Shown piece by piece: positions 6,429 to 10,928 of a stretch of DNA of 10,928 bases. The stretch lies in contig JAUVKE010000057.1 of the NCBI GenBank assembly GCA_030592105.1, positions 1 through 10,928 on the forward strand, read 5' to 3'. A program made the position numbers and the translations under genes. Under the pieces are notes generated by a model. That model did no database searches. It was not told where the DNA came from and was given only the letters and a program-made list of their open reading frames with translations. Source of the stretch: Desulfobacteraceae bacterium (GTDB lineage: Bacteria > Desulfobacterota > Desulfobacteria > Desulfobacterales > BuS5). The number at the start of each line of letters is the position of its first letter. The stretch's first letter is position 1.

Positions 6429-7469
6429 ATGAGACGTGATATTGATATTGATACAGCCGCCGTAAAAATTGGGGTGGTTGGTGCAGGAAGCTGGGGTACT
6501 GCAATTGCGGAGTTGCTTGCTTCAAAAGGTTTTAAGGTCGATTTGTGGGTTTATGAACAGCATGTAAAGGAGCAGATAGAAAAAAACAGGGAAAATAAGG
6601 TTTTTCTTCCCGGGGCAATTCTATCATCAAACATCTTTCCGTCACTGAATCTGGCGGAAGTGGTCTTGAAAAAAGACCTTTTATTTCTGGTTGTTCCTTC
6701 TCATATTATGAGGGATATGGCCCGTAGAATCAAAGAGCTTGTTGCAAAAGATACGATAATAATTTCTGCAGCCAAAGGGATAGAGAACAAAACACATCTC
6801 ACCATGTCGGGTGTTATAAAAGATGTAATCCCTGAGCTTGATAACAGATCTCTGGCTGTATTGTCGGGACCAAGCTTTGCCGCAGAGGTTGTAAAAAAAG
6901 TTCCTACGCTTATTGCAGTTGCTTCATCAGACAGTGAAACAGCTCTTTTTGTACAGCATGTATTGTCGACTCCATATTTAAGGGCATATACAAGTGATGA
7001 TATTGTGGGTGTTGAATTAGGGGGGGCTGTAAAAAATGTTATTGCAATAGCAGCGGGGATAGCTGATGGATTAAATCTTGGTTTGAATACAAGAGCTGCT
7101 TTAATAACAAGGGGCTTAAACGAAATTCGGCGTCTGGGATTAAAGCTTGGTGCTAAACCCCTCACATTTATCGGGCTTGCCGGAGTCGGGGACCTTATTT
7201 TAACCTGCACCGGTGATTTGAGCCGTAATCATACTGTGGGAAAACTGATAGGGGAGGGGGAAAAATTAAAGGATATACTTTCGAAAATGGAGATGGTGGC
7301 AGAGGGTGTGAAAACCGCTAAATCGGTTTATAACCTTTCCATCAAGATAGGGCTTGAAATGCCGATCTGCCACGAGACTTATCATATTCTTTATAATGAT
7401 GTCTCTCCAAAAGATGCAATATATAGACTCATGACACGTGACCTTAAAAATGAACTTGATGAGTATTAA
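6429..7469 (+). CDS. gpsA: Glycerol-3-phosphate dehydrogenase [NAD(P)+]
   Basis: This soluble enzyme reduces dihydroxyacetone phosphate to sn-glycerol 3-phosphate, the backbone for phospholipid synthesis. With the ATG at 6429 it has 346 residues, close to the usual 330-340. The N-terminal Rossmann fold carries GAGSWGT at 18-24. SAAKGIE lies at 113-119 and SGPSFAAEV at 146-154. The C-terminal catalytic domain has the active-site lysine in GGAVKNVIAIAAG (Lys202) and GVGDLILTC (Asp255) followed by SRNHTVG. The start is not certain: AAGGA at 6411-6415 is a rather distant 13 bases from the ATG, and an in-frame TTG at 6402 would add nine residues but has no ribosome-binding site. The following small gene overlaps its end by about 11 bases, indicating one operon with pgk. 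Confidence 0.95.
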   Translation: MRRDIDIDTAAVKIGVVGAGSWGTAIAELLASKGFKVDLWVYEQHVKEQIEKNRENKVFLPGAILSSNIFPSLNLAEVVLKKDLLFLVVPSHIMRDMARRIKELVAKDTIIISAAKGIENKTHLTMSGVIKDVIPELDNRSLAVLSGPSFAAEVVKKVPTLIAVASSDSETALFVQHVLSTPYLRAYTSDDIVGVELGGAVKNVIAIAAGIADGLNLGLNTRAALITRGLNEIRRLGLKLGAKPLTFIGLAGVGDLILTCTGDLSRNHTVGKLIGEGEKLKDILSKMEMVAEGVKTAKSVYNLSIKIGLEMPICHETYHILYNDVSPKDAIYRLMTRDLKNELDEY

Positions 7470-7734
7470 TGAACATGGAAAACGTCCTGCCTGTTTTGGT
7501 CTCCTTGATAAAGTTTTTCCCAGGGATGACGAAGGCCTGAGAACTTCTCCTGATACCTGCCTTGAGTGCCCGGATAAGACAAAGTGTTTAAAAACAGCCA
7601 TGGATGCAAAAGAGGGATTGAAGGTGAAAGGGGAGTTTGTGGATAAAGCTTATTATGCCGGCGCAATCGGTTTGTTGGAAAGATGGTCCAGAAAAAAGAG
7701 CCTTTATTACAAAATAAAAGAGAAAAAGGAGTAA
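7459..7734 (+). CDS. Unrecognised small four-cysteine protein
   Basis: I do not recognise this family. From the ATG at 7459 the protein has 91 residues; an in-frame ATG at 7450 would add three, and neither has a clear ribosome-binding site. Starting inside the end of gpsA suggests translational coupling. The cysteines fall at 12, 34, 37 and 43 (C-x21-C-x2-C-x5-C, within RPACFG and [11 protein letters not shown]), a spacing that could hold zinc or an iron-sulfur cluster. The C-terminal third ([27 protein letters not shown]) is rich in Lys and aromatic residues and probably helical. There is no signal peptide or membrane segment. It ends four bases before the pgk start, and the pgk ribosome-binding site (AAGGAG) covers its last codons. 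The tight fit between two metabolic genes supports a real, expressed gene. Confidence 0.7.
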   Translation: MSINEHGKRPACFGLLDKVFPRDDEGLRTSPDTCLECPDKTKCLKTAMDAKEGLKVKGEFVDKAYYAGAIGLLERWSRKKSLYYKIKEKKE

Positions 7735-7738
7735 ATTG

Positions 7739-8926
7739 ATGAACTCTCTTAATGACGTTGATGTAGCAGGCAAAAAGGTCCTGGTGAGGGTCGATTTTAA
7801 TGTCCCCTACGATGATCATCAGAATATTACGGATGATACGAGAATTAGTGCTGTTCTTCCTACCCTTCAATACCTTCAGGATCACAGAGCTATTCTGATT
7901 ATCTGTTCCCACATGGGGAGGCCAAAGGGAAAAAAAGATCCATCTTTAAGTCTTGCTCCTGTGGCAATGCGTTTGGGCAGGATGCTTGGTCAGGAGGTTT
8001 TGATGGCTTCTGACTGCATTGGAGAAAATGTAAAACAGATGGTTTTTGATCTGCCTCCAGGGGGGGTTATTCTTCTTGAGAATCTTCGTTTTCACCCGGA
8101 AGAGGGAGAAAATAATGACGAATTTGCAAAAGAGCTTGCCGGTTTTTGCGATATATATGTAAATGATGCTTTTGCTGTTTCCCACCGTGCCAACGCATCG
8201 GTTGTTGCCATTACAAAGTTTGCGCCAAAGTCTGTTGCAGGTTTTTTGCTGCTGAAGGAGCTTGATTATTTCAAAAAAGCGATGAATGATCCCCACAGGC
8301 CTCTTGTTGCTATTGTCGGTGGGGCCAAGGTTTCAGGAAAATTAGAAGCTTTGGAGAATATGTTAAAGCATGTGGATAAATTGATAATAGGCGGCGCCAT
8401 GGCAAATACTTTTTTAAGGAGTATGGGAATGGATGTGGGCAATTCAAAGGTTGAAGAAGACCTTGTGGAGGTTGCAGCATCTGTTATGAAAAGGGCAGCT
8501 GAAACCGGTGTAACTCTATATCTTCCTGTGGATGTTGTGGCGGCAAGTCATTGTGATCCAAAAGCGGAGGTGAAACTTGTACCAGTACAGGAGATCCCAC
8601 CAGACTGGATGGCTCTTGATATTGGTCCTGCCACCTCCCTCCTTTTTGCAGAGGCGTTATACAACGCAAAAACAATTGTCTGGAACGGTCCCATGGGTGT
8701 GTTTGAAGTTGATCCGTTTTCCAGGGGGACAATGTCAATGGTGGAGAGTATTGCAAATTCCTATGCCCTTACAATCGTTGGGGGAGGGGATACTGATGTG
8801 GCCGTACATATGGCTGGAGAGTCAAGGAGGATAACATATATCTCAACAGGTGGAGGAGCCTTTTTATCCCTGATGGAAGGTAAGACTCTGCCTGCTGTTG
8901 CTGCTTTGGATAGCTGCGTTTTTTAG
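7739..8926 (+). CDS. pgk: Phosphoglycerate kinase
   Basis: This cytosolic enzyme interconverts 1,3-bisphosphoglycerate plus ADP and 3-phosphoglycerate plus ATP in glycolysis and gluconeogenesis. The ATG at 7739 has AAGGAG at 7726-7731, seven bases upstream, and is preferred to the TTG at 7736. The 395 residues match the usual length. The N-terminal substrate domain shows RVDFNVP (17-23), SHMGRPKG (57-64), [10 protein letters not shown] (114-123) and NDAFAVSHR (142-150). The hinge and nucleotide domain show [14 protein letters not shown] (192-205), WNGPMGVFE (315-323), GGGDT (348-352) and STGGGA (369-374). All the main catalytic and phosphate-binding motifs are intact. It sits in one apparent operon after gpsA and the four-cysteine gene, and 29 bases before a VTT-type membrane gene. 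Confidence 0.97.
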   Translation: MNSLNDVDVAGKKVLVRVDFNVPYDDHQNITDDTRISAVLPTLQYLQDHRAILIICSHMGRPKGKKDPSLSLAPVAMRLGRMLGQEVLMASDCIGENVKQMVFDLPPGGVILLENLRFHPEEGENNDEFAKELAGFCDIYVNDAFAVSHRANASVVAITKFAPKSVAGFLLLKELDYFKKAMNDPHRPLVAIVGGAKVSGKLEALENMLKHVDKLIIGGAMANTFLRSMGMDVGNSKVEEDLVEVAASVMKRAAETGVTLYLPVDVVAASHCDPKAEVKLVPVQEIPPDWMALDIGPATSLLFAEALYNAKTIVWNGPMGVFEVDPFSRGTMSMVESIANSYALTIVGGGDTDVAVHMAGESRRITYISTGGGAFLSLMEGKTLPAVAALDSCVF

Positions 8927-8955
8927 GGTTTAAAAGGAGGGATTGCTTTATTGCC

Positions 8956-9642
8956 GTGACTCTAAAAGCTCTTTGCGGGAAGAGAATACTATTTTTTATG
9001 CTCATTCTTTTTTTTTTGATTTGTTTGGGATTTTTATATAGAATACATTTATGGAATATATTAGTCTGCCTGCATGGGAATTTGACAAACAGGGAACGTA
9101 TTGAGTCTTTTATTCTCTCATTCGGCATGGGGGGGCCGGTTGTTTTTGTTGTTATTCAGGTGCTCCAGGTTGTTTTTGCTCCTGTTCCAGGCGAGGTGAC
9201 AGGCTTTATAGGGGGATACCTTTTTGGCGCTGGAAAAGGTTTTTTCTATTCCTCACTGGGTTTATCCCTGGGCTCGTACATAAATTTTTTTATCGGGCAT
9301 GTAATAGGTAAGCATTATGTAAGAAAAATTATCTCTCCCGCTAAACTGGACAGATTTGATAGCCTTGTTAATAAACAGGGTATTCTTGTTATTTTTTTGC
9401 TGTTTGTTATTCCTGGCTTTCCCAAAGATTATCTCTGTTTGTTTCTTGGAATAAGTCCTGTTCCGTTTAAGATTTTTTGGATACTTTCTACCTTCGGCAG
9501 GATGCCAGGAACTTATCTCCTCAGCATTCAGGGGGCGTCCCTTTTTGAACGGAATTATTTTTTATTTGCCGTTATTTTTATTTGCTGCATTTTAGCTCTT
9601 GTTGCAGGGTACAGATATGGATTTTCAGATGGCCGCCAATAG
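8956..9642 (+). CDS. TVP38/TMEM64 (VTT/DedA-like) membrane protein
   Basis: The 228-residue integral membrane protein has an N-terminal anchor at about 11-30, a VTT core at about 58-192 and a last segment at about 201-220. The signature APVPGE at 75-80 followed by FIGGYLFGAGKGF at 84-96 is typical. So are PGFPKDYLCLFLG at 153-165 and GRMPGTYLL at 181-189, which form the paired re-entrant regions of the family. Relatives (DedA, TMEM41B, VMP1) act as lipid scramblases or affect membrane homeostasis; applying that here is inference. Start: a very strong AAGGAGG at 8934-8940 lies 15 bases before the GTG at 8956, longer than ideal, so an ATT at 8950 is a possible alternative. The neighbouring gpsA supplies the phospholipid precursor glycerol-3-phosphate, a loose functional link. 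Confidence 0.88.
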   Translation: MTLKALCGKRILFFMLILFFLICLGFLYRIHLWNILVCLHGNLTNRERIESFILSFGMGGPVVFVVIQVLQVVFAPVPGEVTGFIGGYLFGAGKGFFYSSLGLSLGSYINFFIGHVIGKHYVRKIISPAKLDRFDSLVNKQGILVIFLLFVIPGFPKDYLCLFLGISPVPFKIFWILSTFGRMPGTYLLSIQGASLFERNYFLFAVIFICCILALVAGYRYGFSDGRQ

Positions 9643-9655
9643 CTCGGCGGTTTTT
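9633..9655 (+). terminator. Weak hairpin with T-run overlapping the VTT gene stop codon
   Basis: CCGCC at 9633-9637 pairs with GGCGG at 9646-9650 around an eight-base loop, followed by TTTTT at 9651-9655. The hairpin contains the VTT stop codon (9640-9642) and lies just before the AGAGGAGG ribosome-binding site (9663-9670) of the next gene. The stem is short, so it may act as a partial terminator that lowers, rather than abolishes, expression of the downstream gene. Confidence 0.45.
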
Positions 9656-9675
9656 AAATAAAAGAGGAGGCAAAG

Positions 9676-10737
9676 TTGGCTTTTTGGAGAGTCAGAGAGG
9701 AGCTTAGCTCGGAAAATAGATTAAGGCGCTCTTATTACGAGCTTTTAAGGGATGATCTTGATCAATTTATGATTCAGCATGCTTTAGTCGACTCTTACAA
9801 TAATTTTCTTGAAAATAAAATCCCTTATCCTTTTGTTGAAATGCGTGAGCTAAAACCCCGCGCCCGCTTGCCGGATATAGAGTATGAACATCACCGGGCC
9901 TTTCTTCTCCTTTTTGTCGAGGATTTAATAACAGATGATAACAAGAAGTATATACGCTTCTTTGATACCAATAAGACTACAAAAAAGAACCTTCAGCTAT
10001 CTAAAACAATTCTACCCTTAGATAAATTTGACAGAACACAAAAGTATCTTGAATCAGCGCATTTTGATAATTTTTTAAAGGCATTGCTGCCTGTTGATTA
10101 TGCTCTTCTTATCCAGAGGGAGTCCTCTCTTGCTGTTAAAAACCGATATCATCTTGCTCATTTTCATGTAAAAATTGATTGGCCCATAGCCGATGCAGCT
10201 GAAGATCTTGCAATAAGCCTTAGATATATCAAAAAAGATATTTATGAAAAGGGGGATAAATACGCTGAGGATCTTCAAAAGAAATTTTTTGAGTACTATG
10301 GACTTTCACCCATGGTTGGCGGCAGAAGGACAGCTGCGATTGTGGCTGCACAATATATGAAACGACTTCCGTGTATTACAACTATTTATGCGGGGAGCAG
10401 TGAATCACGGGCACTGATACGCCTTTCCGAAAGGGGAGTTACCAAGTCGATACTTATAAAATTGTCAGAAAATGAAATGAGGCAAATTGCTGATAAAAAT
10501 AATTTTTCGCTGCGATCTTTTAAAAAAAATTATTGTTTTGTTCGTGAAAAAGATTATGGAATAGCTATTTTTCAGGTTACTTATGTTTGTACAAGTCATT
10601 CCAGGCCTCCTGAGGATGGAAAATTGCGTGAAATTAAACCTGATCTTAACTGGCTTACAGTGGATGGACAGTACCTTTGCCCTGGTTCTGATGCAAGAAA
10701 GTATCCGCTCCTTCCGTTAAATATAATTTATTCGTAA
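9676..10737 (+). CDS. Unrecognised 353-residue soluble protein
   Basis: I cannot assign a family. The start is a TTG at 9676 with a strong AGAGGAGG five bases upstream. The protein has no signal peptide or membrane segment. It is rich in charged and aromatic residues, with a predicted helical N-terminal third (SYYELLRDDLDQF at 19-31), a motif HLAHFHVKIDWP at 159-170, and an amphipathic stretch near 171-208. Notable parts are GGRRTAAIVAAQYMKR at 215-230 and IYAGSSESRALIRLSERG at 237-254; the latter reads like a strand-loop-helix unit. Only four cysteines are present (233, 287, 305, 335), none in a metal-type cluster. Base composition and codon use look like the neighbours, so there is no sign of recent transfer. 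It follows the VTT gene by 33 bases with a weak terminator between. Its stop codon lies inside the end of a type-C repeat, so the native C terminus may have been altered. Confidence 0.75.
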   Translation: MAFWRVREELSSENRLRRSYYELLRDDLDQFMIQHALVDSYNNFLENKIPYPFVEMRELKPRARLPDIEYEHHRAFLLLFVEDLITDDNKKYIRFFDTNKTTKKNLQLSKTILPLDKFDRTQKYLESAHFDNFLKALLPVDYALLIQRESSLAVKNRYHLAHFHVKIDWPIADAAEDLAISLRYIKKDIYEKGDKYAEDLQKKFFEYYGLSPMVGGRRTAAIVAAQYMKRLPCITTIYAGSSESRALIRLSERGVTKSILIKLSENEMRQIADKNNFSLRSFKKNYCFVREKDYGIAIFQVTYVCTSHSRPPEDGKLREIKPDLNWLTVDGQYLCPGSDARKYPLLPLNIIYS

Positions 10738-10886
10738 CTATTCAGTTGATATGTGTGGCTTTGGGTATAATCTGATCAAATTATGAAAAACTCACGCATA
10801 AGAGGTCGTAAAGAAAGAACCTGTCGCAAATATAAATTGGCGCAAAAGCATATCAGAATTTGTAATCAACATAGCTTAATAGTTAC
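10734..10886. repeat. Type-C inverted-repeat unit at the end of the last gene
   Basis: GTAACTATTCAG at 10734-10745 faces CTTAATAGTTAC at 10875-10886, giving a 153-base unit with 12-base ends that differ at one position. A second pair of related arms lies inside: GATATG from 10748, and GCATATC at 10848-10854. The same end motif occurs at 24-35 and near 6377-6388. There is no coding content. The TAA of the preceding gene (10735-10737) is part of the left arm. Confidence 0.55.
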
Positions 10887-10928
10887 ATTTATTCATAAGT
10901 GAGGTTGTGTGTGCATTCCAGTATATTC

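Noticed and set aside
6701..7210. Long open frame (169 codons) on the minus strand inside gpsA
   Set aside because: It lies entirely opposite a clear GpsA coding region. Its translation has low-complexity runs of Ala, Ser and Pro typical of an antisense shadow, and there is no recognisable motif.
7466..7912. Open frame of 148 codons on the minus strand across the small gene and the pgk start
   Set aside because: It is antisense to two supported genes, with no family resemblance and no good ribosome-binding site.
10911..10928. Possible start of a new gene at the right edge (GTG at 10911 with GTGAGG just upstream)
   Set aside because: Only six codons are visible before the window ends, so a coding call cannot be supported.

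Overview
The window looks like chromosomal DNA from a low-to-moderate GC bacterium (about 40% by eye). The gene set and protein style suggest an anaerobic deltaproteobacterium (Desulfobacterota, possibly a Desulfobacterales sulfate reducer). The clues are a DUF362 protein carrying a double [4Fe-4S] ferredoxin domain, a compact GyrA without a long acidic tail, and intergenic gaps full of small palindromic repeats. This placement is an inference, because there is no rRNA or other decisive marker here. All nine genes lie on the + strand. I see no tRNA, rRNA, CRISPR array or transposase gene.

Layout: 1-233 is a leader region with the end of a small repeat and a plausible promoter. It is followed by the DUF362-ferredoxin gene (234-1340) and an MgtC/SapB-type membrane protein (1445-2170). 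A 315-bp gap (2171-2485) holds a promoter candidate, a 119-bp palindromic element and a partial second copy of that element's right end. Next come an AI-2E-family permease (2486-3556) and gyrA (start best placed at 3614, end 6022). A 406-bp gap before gpsA is almost entirely repeats: a second copy of the palindromic element, split by a 160-bp insertion, then a third short inverted-repeat unit. The rest is a tightly packed set: gpsA (6429-7469), an unrecognised four-cysteine small protein (7459-7734), pgk (7739-8926), a VTT/DedA-like membrane protein (8956-9642) and an unrecognised 353-residue soluble protein (9676-10737). The stop codon of that last gene lies inside another repeat end (10734-10886).

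Functionally, gpsA and pgk are core carbon and lipid-precursor metabolism: glycerol-3-phosphate for phospholipids, and glycolysis/gluconeogenesis. The VTT-type protein next to them fits loosely with membrane lipid biology. gyrA is a housekeeping topoisomerase gene. The two unrecognised genes are probably co-transcribed with gpsA and pgk, judging from overlap and spacing.

The best-supported unusual observation is a nested insertion. One copy of the 119-bp element, at 2283-2401, is uninterrupted. The other, at 6053-6333, is collinear with it except for a 160-bp segment that has perfect 11-bp inverted ends and is flanked by TTA on both sides. The window therefore contains both a filled site and a related empty site for a miniature, non-coding mobile element. 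I did not find a new defence, secretion or biosynthetic system.
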